This document shows, piece after piece, positions 44,612 through 56,103 of a stretch of DNA of 64,000 nucleotides (position 1 is its first letter; every line of letters begins with the position of its first letter). The notes below the pieces were generated by a model. It was not told the DNA's origin. It did not search any database and saw only the letters and a program-made list of their open reading frames with translations. Source of the DNA: Monomorium pharaonis (lineage: Eukaryota; Arthropoda; Insecta; Hymenoptera; Formicidae); NCBI RefSeq assembly GCF_013373865.1, contig NC_050476.1, forward strand, positions 12,427,001 to 12,491,000, written 5' to 3'. Made by a program: the position numbers and the translations under genes.

Positions 44612-46300
44612 TATGATGCGGTGTGGGGGGTAATATTATAAGTTAGCGTACGGAATCCACTCGTCCCAGTCCGTTTGATCTTTATTAATAAAATGCCTTA
44701 GATACTCTGCTAAGGTTCGATGCGATGTTTCTAATACGCCATTGCTCTCAGGGTGATAAGCTGTCGTCTGTATCTTCTTTACTTTGAGCAGTCTGCAAGT
44801 ATTCTTAAATACTTCGCTCATAAAATTAGTTCCCTGATCTGTTAATATGCATTCCGGAATTCTATATTCTAGAACGATTTTCGTCACAAATGCCTTACTT
44901 ACGGTATTCGCTTCTTGGTTAGGAAGGGGCATAGCCTTACTAAATTTCGTTAGGTGGTCCTGAAATGTCAGCAGATACTGATTTTCGTTTTTTGTTAAGG
45001 TTAACGGTCCTATGATATCCAGCGCGCATTTTTCAAGTGGTCGGCTTGGTGTATCGGTGATAACTAGCGGTGCTTTAATTCTGCGAGAGAGTTTGTTCTT
45101 CTGGCAGAGTTCGCATTTCTTTACGTATCTCTCTATGTCGGCTGTTAATCCATGCCAATTGTGTTTCAGGCGTTTTTTTTATTGTTCGCTCGATTCCTTG
45201 ATGTCCTCCTGTGGGGGCATCGTGATACTCGTATAAAATTTGTTTCTTTTTTTCTTCAGTATACTCCTGTATACTTTCGTCATTTTTTATATCGGCGTGC
45301 TTAATTGTGTGTGTACACTGTCCTCTTCGAGCGCGAGGATCTTATCAGAGTCTTCCGTAACATGAGCCTCCCGCTTCACGTTTCGACTTAGCGCGTCGGC
45401 GTTCGCGTTCGCTCGACTGGCTTTGTGTATGATTTCATAATCATACTCTTCTAATTTTAGTCGCCACTGAATCAATCGTGATCCGGGGTCATTTACACTA
45501 AATAACTATGTGAGTGGCTTATAATGCGTCACAATTTTGAATTTTACGCCGTATACATATGGACGGAAATGTTTGACAGCCCACACAATGGCTAGTAGCT
45601 TTTCAGTAGTGCTATAATTTTGCTCCGCGCGATTTAATACTTGGCTTGCGTAAGCAATAGGATGGTCGCTATCTACCGGTCACTGTGACAGAACTGTTCC
45701 GATTGCATAGTCATGCGTGATCACGTTGAATTCCTTGGTGAAATCCGGATATTGTAGCACGGGTGCCGTCATCAGCTTTTCTTTTAATGTATCGTCCAGA
45801 CGAACTTTTTGGTTTTCTTAGTTATGGGTTTAGCGATTTTGGAAAAGTCGCTGATAAATTTTCGGTAGTAACCAGCAAGTTCGATGAAGGATTGAATATC
45901 CTTGACTTTGCGTAGTTCCGGCAAATCTTTTATTGCCTGTAATTTTCCGAGATCGGGCGCTATCCCGTCCTCAGAAATAATGTGGCCTAGGTAATTTACC
46001 TCTTTTCGTAGGAACTCGCACTTATCGGGTTGTAGCTTTAGATTAGCTTTCCGTAGGCGTAGTAGCATTTCTTCTAAGCGCTTGTTATGCTCCTGTAGAC
46101 TTGAGCCGTATATTACAATGTCATCTAAATATACGAGGCATCTAAGTCCTTGCATTCTAGTAAGCACAGAATTAGCCTCTGGAATGTGGCTGGCGCGTTT
46201 TTAAGTCCGAACGGCATCCGATTGTACTCGTAGTGTCCATACGGTGTCGAGAATGCTGTTTTCGTCTTATCTTGCTCGGCCACAGACGAAAACCTGTTCA

Positions 46301-47370
46301 CAAGAGAACGTCTTTTTAACCTGCATAATTTGCATTATTATGCTGACGAAAATCCCTTTGTAACAAGGATAAGAAATTTTTAGTGCTTGAGTCTAGTTGC
46401 CCTTTTCGAGCCGATTCCCGAACGCGCCGCCTCCTATGTCCCCACTACCGCGCGCGGCCTTGACGGCCGAGCCGCCGACGCTTTGTCTCAGGAGCAGCTC
46501 TGTATAAGAAATAGTGCCCTACACCACAAAATTCATTAAAATTATTCTAAGTAAATAATTTTTGTTTTACAAACAAAAAAGTACCAATATTTTTATTACT
46601 AATTTATATTGTGTAGTATAATAATATGTAAAAACATAATAATTAGAATTTTGACAATAGTTTTCTACATCACTTGTGAGGTACTATTGTTGATGCGTTT
46701 TTTTTTAAGTGATTTTCTCAGTAGGCCTAATCCACTAAAAGATAAAATATAATATATAGCTTAGCACAAAAACAAAATTTTATATATTGTAAGACTTACA
46801 ATATAGTCATTAGAATAATTTTAATGAATTTTATGGTGTAGGGCACTATTTCTTATACAGAGCTGCTCCTGAGACAAAGCGTCGGCGGCTCGGCCGTCAA
46901 GGCCGCGCGCGGTAGTGGGAACATAGGAGGCGGCGCGTTCGGGAATCGGCTCGAAAAGGGCAACTAGACTCAAGCACTGACTTAACAGATAACAATCGGC
47001 CCTTTTTAGGGTCACAAAAACCTAAAACGTGGAACAAATCTTAGGCCCAATTTACGTAAAAATGTTTTACTTTTAAATAAAAAAAGATTTTCATTCTTTT
47101 TGTTTCTTCCTCTCCTCTTTTAAAAATGTTTTTAAATCATAAGAAAAAAATAAAGAATGGTAGATATACGAATTATTTTTATTATTTAAATTTAAAATAA
47201 TAGCACCGAATTCTACGGGAAAAATTGCATAAGGAACGCATGATGCATGTCGATATTAAGAAATTATTAAAAAAATTGTTTAAACATTTTTTTAAAAACA
47301 GTTTTTAAGTAAAAATTGATAGCTTATTCGCTACAAAAAAATCACTCTAATAAAAAAAACACATAATGAA
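46301..47370. other. Inverted-repeat element (arms 46382-46550 and 46810-46978) and AT-rich flank
   Basis: Equal 169-bp arms contain cgccgacgctttgtctcagg and 'atagtgccctacaccacaaa' and their mirrors, around a 259-bp AT-rich loop. The truncated pol ends just left of it. 47000-47040 has the hairpin ccctttttaggg and then AT-rich text. No gene. Confidence 0.7.
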
Positions 47371-47946
47371 ATAATTCTTAAAAAAATTGTTTAAACAAAT
47401 TGTTTACTAACAATTTATTTTAATACTTTTTATCAACAATTTTTTTTATACCTTTGTATAACACATTCTCCGTAGTTAATTTTGTCTATCGCTGCTAAGT
47501 CAACTATGAAAATTAAGTAATTGAATTAAATAAATATTTTAAATTATTAAATAAATCCAAATACACAAATAAATAATTAACAACTAAAAATAAAAATAAT
47601 AAATTGAAATAATTTTTAATTGTATTTATTTTTATTTATTTACTTATTAGTTTACTTCTTTATTTATTTCTCTATTTATTTATTAATTAATTTAATTATT
47701 TATTAATATAAAAAATAAAAATAAAGTTTTAAGTAAGGGAATATGTGATAAGCGCATGGAGAGTTCGTGAAGCCACATGGCACGCTACGCTGCTGCATAT
47801 GTCAGCTGCGCGCCGTGATTGATAAACTTTATTTATTAATAATTTAGTAAATAATAATCTAAGCCAAAATTGGTAAAGGAACTTTTAGTTTAAAATTTTA
47901 CTCTCTTTCACTCTATAAAATAAGAATTATTTATTCTGGGACACCC
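47371..47946 (-). repeat. ~600-bp inverted arm (right) of the composite
   Basis: Mirror of 37846-38440, ending ctgggacaccc. Neither arm has an obvious flanking duplication. Confidence 0.85.
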
Positions 47947-48345
47947 TGTTATATATATGTATATAATATATAATTTATTGCACTGACTAAACAATTGTGA
48001 TTTAAAGAGAATTTAATTTTCAAAAATGTAAAAATTGTACTTTGATGTAAGTAATAGTAGTTTAAATGTTATTGTATAACAAAGTCTATGCTTTTATTTT
48101 TATAAATATTAAACTTTTATTTCTGTAAAAGTATTACACATGGTTACATTATTCCTATGTGTATGAATTAGTAATTACATTTAACAGGAATAATTATCTG
48201 TTTGCATAATTTTTAACAATTTATTTATGCCGATTCATTAATTTATTTTTTTTCATAATTTCCAAAGTAGAACAAATGTCATAACAATATCAAAAAGATC
48301 AAATAAACAAATTTAGTTTTAATTACATATGTGATTAAAAGAGAG
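47947..48345. other. AT-rich sequence; no gene
   Basis: No repeat partner or ORF noticed. Confidence 0.5.
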
Positions 48346-48348
48346 ACG

Positions 48349-48690
48349 GTGTGCAATCGAACATGTGCAATTGAACGGTGTGCAATCGAATGGTGTCCAA
48401 TCAAACAGTGTCCAATTGAATTGTGCGCAATTGAACGGTGCGCAATCGAACGGTGTCCAATCGAACTGTGTCCAATCGAACTGTATCCAATCTAACTGTG
48501 TCAAACGAACGGTGTCCGATCAAACGGTGTCCAATCGAGCAGTGTTCAATCGAACTGTGTCCAAACAAACTGTGCGCAATTGAACGGTGCGCAATTGAAT
48601 GATGTGCATTGTTTCGTATCTAATAGCACGGTGAGCAATTGCAACGTGTCCAATTACACTGTGCGCAAATGAAATAATGTGCGCCTCTCG
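48349..48690. repeat. 15-bp variable tandem array (GTGTCCAATCGAACG)
   Basis: About 22 imperfect units of gtg(t/c)(c/g)caat(c/t)gaac(g/t). The period of exactly 15 leaves both strands open as pentapeptide repeats (NGVQS on plus, FDWTP on minus), which are not genes. Confidence 0.9.
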
Positions 48691-48699
48691 ATTGTAATA

Positions 48700-49115
48700 G
48701 CGGTCAGAAACTCTTAAATCATTCCTACATTATAATGCACAAATATTGAAACATGCAATATTACACATTCCATGTTTCAATATTTGTGCATCATAATTTA
48801 TGAATAATTGGGGAATAATTTAAGTCTTTTGTGCACAATTATATTTCTAAATGTTTTAAATATGTTACGACTGAAATATTTTTTTCAATTATTCCACAAT
48901 TTGTTTCTAAATTTAATTTTGCAAATGTGCTGTTAAGATGATTCGCCATTGTTATGCCAACATATCATTTCAAAATTTAATTGCGCAAACATTTATTAAT
49001 GTTTTATAAAAGGTTAATGTTTCTACATCTATTTTCTCAACTATGTCCTTATAATAACGGATTATAAATCTTTTACAATATTTTGTCATGCAATTTTATA
49101 AATCTTTTCCTATTG
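48700..49115. repeat. Uninterrupted copy of the dispersed repeat at 28550/32044
   Basis: gcacaaatattgaaacatgc... through 'tttgcaaatgtgctgttaag' to gttatgccaacatatc. Shows the empty ATGCC site of the copia insertion at about 48955. Confidence 0.88.
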
Positions 49116-49795
49116 GGGTTATAATAAGTGAAAGACAAATTTTTTTTTATGTTTTTGGGTTGGGTGTTGTTATCTATTAAGGCGAGCTAATCTTTGCTCG
49201 ACACCGTCTCGATTGACACCGCCGAGCAAAGTATGTGCCACGCTAAGGGCCTGTTTTGTTTTAAAGGAGGAACGTCGTTATCGACTACGCCTGCTGCTCC
49301 GGGGGCACCGCTGAATTTATTTCTTTGTGATTATTCAGTGATATTAGTCATAAGAAGTCGATAATAAAGATGTCATTTATATTTTGACAACGACTTAGTG
49401 TTTCGTTTGAAATCCTACCCTGCTATCCGATATCTGTCTCAACGAGCTCTGAACCGAAAGAAGGCGCGAGAAGAGGGCCTCCGAACGCTCGAGACTTGGG
49501 AATAAAAAAATCAGGGCAGCGAGGAATCTGACGTGAAAGGCCGCGAGCGCGTTCAGTCTATGGGGCCGCGAATCCGGCGATCGTTCCGTGGCCGAGAAGG
49601 CGGATAGTCGTATGCGGGCGGAGCCGTCCGTGTGATATTTCTTTTTATGTCTGAATGTGTGTTCATCGAATTTTTAGTGGTCCGAGAGTTGGGGATCTCG
49701 ATCGCTTTAGCGTATCAAAAGGGTATGCATCCCCGAAAGCGAATGGTTAAAAGGAGCAACTGCAACCGGTACGGTCTCTCTTGGCGTGGGGGAGT
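49116..49795 (+). other. LTR-element interior or LTR fragment upstream of the GTGACG LTR
   Basis: GC-rich text with aataaag-type polyadenylation context near 49365. It ends with the purine run gcgtgggggagt right before the LTR at 49796, which looks like a polypurine tract. No domain recognised in frame 49632-50108. Confidence 0.45.
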
Positions 49796-51115
49796 TGTGA
49801 CGTTGCAGTTCCGCTGCGTCGTCGCAGCGTCCTTCCGCTATTACAAGGCTCGAGCTCACGCTCGAGCGAACGGCCGGAACATGCAGGGAGTACATCGCGA
49901 TTCTCGGCAGACCGTATTAAAAATATTATTGGTGATTTTTAATTGCATTTTATTTTTGTGTGATACCTCACTCGCTGAAAACGAGAGACGTTTACATAGT
50001 GTGGCGGTCTTACGCATACAGCACTCCAGTCGGCGCCTCTACGCTATTGCGCGCTCATTAGCTAGGGGCCTCCCTACGGGAGTGTGCTTGTTAGCCCTCC
50101 TCGAGTGAGCTCGACAACTGGGCCTCTTATCAGAGTGCGCTCGACGAGGTTCAACGGCAACATCATGCCACGACGAAGGAAGACATCTCGGCCACCACGG
50201 CCAGCAAAGCAGTCACGGACTCGGACCACGAGGACACCACGACTCAACCTGGGGAAAACCTACTGGACAGGAAGCTCATCGCTTGGACCTTCCGCCTATT
50301 CAACGGAACTGGACTCCACACTTCCTATAGAGCACTGTAAAGACGCCGACCAGGCCTAATACCGACGCCAGCGTCCAAACAAAGTCTCCAGATGGTTCCG
50401 ACATTTTCTGACCCAAAACTCCTTCCAATAAGCCTGCGACTCCACGTGCACCACGAAGGAAGTCTTGAGGCAGCCACTCCAGGATCTAGGCAAAACCGCA
50501 GAAGCTCTACGAAGAGTTCGCAGCCTCACCGTAACGCCAACCCTCCAACGAGAAAGCCTACCAATCTGCTTGACAAACCGCCCTTTTTAGGGTGACCAAA
50601 AGAACTCCAAGTGGTGGAATATCTCTAAGTGGGGAGTGACACACATACACACACGAACCCAACACATAGGAATTTGGCATTGGCAGCGTGAAGCAAGCGT
50701 AGGCTAGGGCCGTTGTAGGCGAGATTACAACGGGAGATTGAGACGCCTCGGCATAAACCGCGGATAAAGCGGCACAGTATTAAAACTTGGCGAAGTGTCG
50801 CAGAGGTTGATCTACGATCCGAGAGAATGCGGGGGATCCTTTAACTTTAACGAACCTTCTGTATCGATCTCGGAGAGACCGGACACACCGGAAGGCCATC
50901 AAGGGAAAAGAATCTTGGGCCCCGCAGTTGAGGGACGCCTTGCAGGATTGAGTTATGTACGGCGTTATTTGCAAACTGTCGCGAAGCGCGTGACACGCAC
51001 CCCTCATTGGCTGACGCCATGCGTAGCCAAGTAACGCACTCCCTTGCGTGGAGAGTGGCATCATTTTGCTATCGAGCGCAGATCCGCTCGATTTCTTCTG
51101 TGTCAGCCGTTACTC
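49796..51115 (+). repeat. GTGACGTTGCAG-family LTR with an internal insertion
   Basis: 49796-50010 and about 50695-51115 align to the solo LTR at 32544-33188 (tgtgacgttgcag, 'gggggatcctttaactttaa', 'gtcgcgaagcgcgtgac', 'cattggctgacgccatgcg'). About 685 bases between are foreign and non-coding, and hold the hairpin ccgccctttttagggtgacc near 50580. The right boundary is uncertain. Confidence 0.6.
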
Positions 51116-51573
51116 ATTGCGTATTGGGAGCCCAGCCGTCTTTGAGAGGGTGAGATAATTTAGAGTGCTGCGAGAAGGCAAAGTGCTAACAAGGGTCTTG
51201 GGAGTATCACTGTAAAGCCACTTGCAAATCGGAATGCGCCCGTATGCTGGGGTCAAGCTTTTTAGTGTTGAGAAGTGCGTTTGGACACGCTAATTAGTGT
51301 TAAAGTGAGTGATCGACGCTCAAGCGGGCCGCCGAGAGTTTGCGGGACTAACTTTGCGTATCGAATCGCAGCATAAGTGAAACGTATCCGTTGGGGATCG
51401 TGGCCCCCCGGTAACGATGGGGAAGAGCATTTTGTTGCACGCCCGCAGCGCGTGCTCGTCGACTCTTGGTGCGTGCTTTGCGTTTTTGTGACGTGTTCTG
51501 TGTGGTTGTGCGTGCAGGATATACGCAGGGTAGCGAAGGCGCGAATTGCGTGAAGCTCCGAGGTGACCTCCTT
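51116..51573. other. GC-rich non-coding sequence
   Basis: Possible 5' leader of the LTR element (tattgggagcccagccg resembles a primer site). Overlapping minus-strand frames at 51262-51707 disagree with one another and are not genes. Confidence 0.35.
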
Positions 51574-54247
51574 TTGGACACGTAACAATTAGACACGGTT
51601 TGATTGGACAAGCACAATTGGACACGCACGATTGGACACGGCACGATTGGACACCGCACGATTGAACACCGCATTATTGGACACCACAGTTTTCTAGTGA
51701 AAAACATTAATATATACTACTAAAAAAAAATAGGGAATACTTTATATACTAAAAATTTAGGCTATTTTCAAATTGCTGGAACTCAACGAAAAATTCTCGT
51801 AGAATCAAAATCCAAAAAACGTTTTAAAGCTTAAAACTTCTTCTTTCAAACGTTTTTTGGCGATTTCAATTCTCTTTTTTTTCACCAACGTGGCACAATA
51901 ACGAAGCTTGATTCGTTAAAATGAAAATTTTTAATGCGAATTTGTTGCGCTGCATCTTGCGTAAGAAAATCATAGAAAATTTCTGTTACTTGCATCTTAT
52001 AGCGGGATTTTTTCCCATTATTTTGTGTGGTTGTTCATTGCTGTACGATTTTTTTTGATCGAATTATTGAGATTTTAAGAAAAAATGGTCATTTTGATTT
52101 TTATCGCTTGTTACGAGAGGATGCCGTTAGCGCATGGTGCGATAGTGCACATTTCGATAGTACACATCCCGATAGCGCACGTCTCAATATCGCACAATGA
52201 GAGAGGTATATTATTCCGATAGCGCACAAAGTAAAAACCACATTATCCCGATAGTGCACAACCCGATAGCGCACGTTCCGATAGCGCACATTCCAATAGC
52301 GTGAGTGAGTAGAGATGCGTACAGATCGAAATGGACACAATAGGCTGAATAAAATGGACACAGTATCAATCAGACAGAAGTAAATTCGTGCAAAACTGTT
52401 AATGAAATTTTATAGGCATGTAGTGTTTACTAAATGTAGTCGAATGTAAACTGCTTTCACGTCTTGTATAACGTCATGTCTCTTGATATCGCGACCAAAC
52501 TCTACTCACGACAGAGATGGACACACCAACACGATGTGCTACATGACGCACGCGAAAACCTTCTTCAAGAAGTGCGATTATTTGTGCAACTTCTGTTGCA
52601 GGCAAATTTTTATGCGGCATTTAAAAAATTTCATATACGACCTATATACATTACGAGAGTTGTCTGTGTACTGAACATTTATTTTAAAGTCTCTTTGTAC
52701 GTAAATATTACTTGTAAACATTACGGCACGTATGTGAGTAGGTGCGTACTCGTAATGTTTACATGTAATATTTACGTATAGAGACTTTAATAGAAATGTT
52801 TAACACACAGACGATTCTCGTAGAGTATTGAGCTCGTATACCAAATTTTCAAAATACCGCGTAGACAATTGAACGCATTTGAAACGACATAAAACATTTA
52901 AGAAGTTGCAAGGAACAGCCGCGAGCGTTACAAACAGCGGAGTCCTTACTTATGCTGTAAAACACATACACACATACACATGCGATGTGCAAAATCCAAC
53001 CGGTAACCTCCATGTGTTGCACGTTGGATAACGTTAATGCCGGCGATAAGCGTCATTAAAAAAAAATATAAGCTTGACTTTGTAACTCGATTAAAAGAGT
53101 GTAGAAAAATTATTGCAAAAATGTAAGCAATTTCAGCAATTCCAAGAAGGATAAATACGTGGAATAAAAATGTTTTATACCATGAATGTTAATGTTTATT
53201 ACTGGACAGTTATCGTACTATAAAACTTTGCTTTAGCGATATGATTCAATTTTTCTTCACAACAGTACATTGAACTAAATAAAAACCGTAAAATATGCGA
53301 TTTTTACGTAATCTTTGAACGCAATGTGTTGTTAAAAAAAGTAAATCTGTGAAAAAATTAATAACAGCATTTAAAAGTGCAAACTTTCCAACGCTTTTTT
53401 GCTGAACGCTGTACGTTGATCTCTTCACGAATAACAAGCGATGAAAGTCAAAATTACCTTTTTCTTTAAATCTCAATAACTCGGTCAAAAAAAATCGTAC
53501 AGCAATGAACAACCACACAAAATAAAGGGAAAAAATTCCGTTATAAGATGCAAGTAACAGAAATTCTCTGTGATTTTTTTCACGCAAGATGCAGCGCAGC
53601 AAATTCGCATTAAAAATTTTTATTTTAACGGGTCAAGCTTCATCATTATGCCACGTTGGTGAAAAGAAAGGTAACTGAAATCGCTAAAAAGCGTTTGAAA
53701 GAAGAAGTTTTAAGCTTTAAAACGCTTTTTGGGTTTTGATTCTACGATAATTTTTCGCCGAGTTCCAGCGGTTTGAAAATAGTCTAAATTTTCGGTATAC
53801 AAAAAGTGTTTCCTATGTTTTTTAAGTGTATCACATGACAGATTATCTAACCTTAGAAACATCTGGCAGAAAACAGCATCGCTCTGCCACAAAAAAAGTG
53901 AATTTCAAACATCTATAGTAAAAATACGTATATAGATGTTTAGAGCATTTTGTTTTGCGTGGAAAGTCGCAAACCCATGTGATGCAGAGAATGCTTTACG
54001 CGCGCGCACATACACGCACACACGGGAGTGGAAGGGAGTGGGCCTTCGGCACCCACCCCATCCGTGTCATTAACCTACGTAAATTGTTTTGAAAATCTGC
54101 AAAAACATGTGAATGTGTGTGTGTGTGTGTGTGTCTCTAATCGCGCGGTGTCCAATAATGCGGTGTCAAATAATGTGGTGTCCAATCGTGCCGTGTCTAA
54201 TCATGCGTGTCCAATCGTGCGTGTTTAATCGAGCCGTGTCCAAACGG
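51574..54247. mobile_element. 2.67-kb element with ~540-bp inverted arms and 15-bp arrays at both ends
   Basis: Left arm 51574-52115 (ttggacacg...; gattggacaccgcac array; aaaaacgttttaaagcttaa; 'ttacttgcatcttatagcgg') is mirrored at 53430-54247. The right arm also holds a ~220-bp insert with cgcgcgcacatacacgc and 'agtcgcaaacccatgtg', like the interior of the MITE at 41628. The middle carries a second array (52130-52310) and a small hairpin (52686-52795). No transposase. Open frames 53246-53602 and 52464-52781 are arm shadows or unknown. Confidence 0.8.
52130..52310. repeat. 15-bp array (gatagcgcacattcc)
   Basis: About nine units of gata(g)(c/t)gcaca.t.c with exact 15-bp spacing in places. It is followed by ggacacaataggctgaataa, close to the terminal text of the MITE at 41628. 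Confidence 0.85.
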
Positions 54248-54940
54248 AATACTGCCGAAACTCCGGCAGTGTAAATTTGGCGCCAAGTCGCGTTATGAAT
54301 GGGTCGAGCGATGACTTCCATACTGTCTGGCCCATACGTAGCTTGAACATTTCGGCTCTTTTATTTTCGCGATCACTAGGTTCGCCACATCAGTTGATTA
54401 TGTTGGGTATGGCTAGCGTAGAAATGTTATGTTACGGCGCATACTAAACTGCGCTGTGTTACGCGTCGCATATCGTCGAAGGAGAGTGTCGTTTAGCCCG
54501 CAAAGCGTATATTACTTTGCTATTTTGTGTCACGCTGATTATTTCTTTCTCTTATTTTCTGTTCATTTTACTTTCTCTAATAAATGTTACCTTTTCTTTA
54601 TTATAAACTCCGAATGTAAATTGCTACTTTTCTTGTCTTGTGGAAATTCGTGTTAAACGGCCGTCTGATCGTGATCTACCGTCTCGCTTCTCTACTGAAA
54701 TTCTTGGAGCGGTTAATAGAACAACCAGAGTGTGAAGCGGGATGTTAGTTTTCGACGACTAGTTTCGTGCGGCATTGCTTTGTGATTTGACGCGACGGAA
54801 GTGCGCATTTGGTGCCCAACCTTGGTGTTACGTCCCGCGAACCGCTTGGCAATATCTGGAAGGGTATTCGAGAAAACATTTATCATCCTCCCATATTATT
54901 GTTGCTCCGCGTCGCGTTTCAGCGCGGCGGAATGTGATAA
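54248..54940 (+). repeat. LTR fragment of another retroelement with a primer-site-like end
   Basis: Contains ctaataaatg (54578) and taataaactcc-like polyadenylation context, then gtgatttgacgcgacggaag and tttggtgcccaaccttgg near 54810. The mirrored, diverged copy at about 61420-61490 has tctggcgcccaac at the same place, so gtgcgc / TTTGGTGCCCAAC is probably the LTR end plus primer-binding site. Confidence 0.5.
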
Positions 54941-54949
54941 GCGTGACAA

Positions 54950-55160
54950 ACTTTATATTTATTTATAAAAATACAGGTTAACTATATAACTTCATTTTTC
55001 TGGTTACATCTATTAAACTGATGTATAACATATATGTATTTATAAACATCAAGTGTTCATGGATCATCACGAAGTGTTACGTTGCGTACAATCTTCGAAG
55101 TCAAGCAACATCGACGGCGGTTGACAATTGGATGGGTGACCGTTTTTCCGATTATAGAAG
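54950..55160 (+). repeat. Second copy of the 5S-like dispersed unit
   Basis: Shares its upstream ~130 bp and the 5S-like segment with 26950-27950, without the MITE. Confidence 0.75.
55079..55142 (+). ncRNA. 5S rRNA-derived segment
   Basis: cttcgaagtcaagcaacatc and ttggatgggtgaccg match the 5S internal promoter region. Flanks are not 5S. Pseudogene or SINE head. Confidence 0.7.
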
Positions 55161-55317
55161 TTGATAACCAATGTGATGAATAAAGCATAACTATGGTTTG
55201 GATGGTCGCGATATGTGTAGTGCACCATTACAGTGAAAGATTTTTGTAATGTGGATACAAGTGCTAGATAGGACATACTCGAAATATTCTCTAATCTATC
55301 AAAATAACGACTGCTTA

Positions 55318-55487
55318 TTACCTGGGATAATCATGAAAATTATTTTAAAATGACGTATTTGTTATGACATCAATTGTCTGTGACATTAGACCGTAATTTT
55401 AACGTCATTACGTCGTCAATTAGTGACGTTAGTAATAGTCAAGGAATGATGAAGATGACGTCAAAATGACTTGTGCTTGCTACCTGG
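55318..55487. mobile_element. TGACGTCA-type MITE copy
   Basis: Ends tacctgggataatcatg and gtgcttgctacctgg are inverted. Many gacgtca words. About 170 bp. Confidence 0.65.
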
Positions 55488-56103
55488 TGGAAAAATTTGC
55501 CGGAATTTTTAATTTTTTCTTAGGGTTTTTAATATTTGATCCTATTTTTAATAAGAATTGGAAGTTTTCTCAGAAAAACTTAGACAAAAATGAAAAATTT
55601 TAATTTTTCTTAAAATTCTAAATTTAGATAATTTTTTAAAAATATTTTTAAATATGTATTTTTATGTTTCTAAGAATTAAAACATTTCTTAGAAAAATTT
55701 ATAGCGTTTTTGACTAGAACTGGGTTAACCCATCTCAAGTTCTTTTCTTCTAGAATTGGCTAATCAGTTATACCATTCAGTTATTCAGAAGGCTATGATT
55801 AGCCTTATGATGTCATTAATTGCTCTGAGGGCGATTAACCTAGGCCAAACTAAAACGCGAAAATTAGATATAAAATGAAAAATTTTAATTATTTCTGAGA
55901 ATTTGTAAGTATTTTTTGTTTTTTTCGAGTATTTTTTGCAAACAAAATAAATGTTTGAGTTTATTAATTATAGAAATCTTTATATGTGTCTATTTTTAGT
56001 AATTAATAACTTTATCATTTTCAATAAATAAATTGTTCAGACTGTTAAAATAAAAAACGTTTTTGTTCAAACTGACTTAACTGAATGGCCTTCACTTGGA
56101 TAC
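55488..56103. other. AT-rich sequence; no gene
   Basis: Loose ttcttag and aaaaatttt repetition, and taaccta / taggttaa-like short mirrors. No ORF. Confidence 0.45.

Larger units (their letters stand above)
43241..46300 (-). pseudogene. pol: Errantivirus/gypsy pol remnant (RT, RNase H, integrase)
   Basis: Read right to left. The RT fragment begins near 46290 (MPFGLKNAP around 46205) with YLDD at about 46130. RNase H lies at 45784-45480, and its end joins DALSR (about 45395). The integrase zinc finger and core are at 45240-44640, with TDQGTNF near 44840 and a PESNGVLE end near 44740, and the tail ends at TAA 43241. The start of RT, protease, gag and the 5' LTR are missing. Breaks include stops in RNase H, a frameshift near 44632, the 867-bp foreign insert 43747-44613, a (TA)n expansion at 43441-43487 and a frameshift near 43380. 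The C-terminal basic tail with IKPFIEG is preserved. Confidence 0.88.

Noticed and set aside
48319..48583. Open frames giving NGVQS or FDWTP pentapeptide repeats
   Set aside because: A 15-bp period automatically opens frames on both strands. There is no other support for a protein.
48349..48690. Possible CRISPR-like array
   Set aside because: The units are contiguous 15-mers with drift and no separate spacers, in a eukaryotic transposon context.
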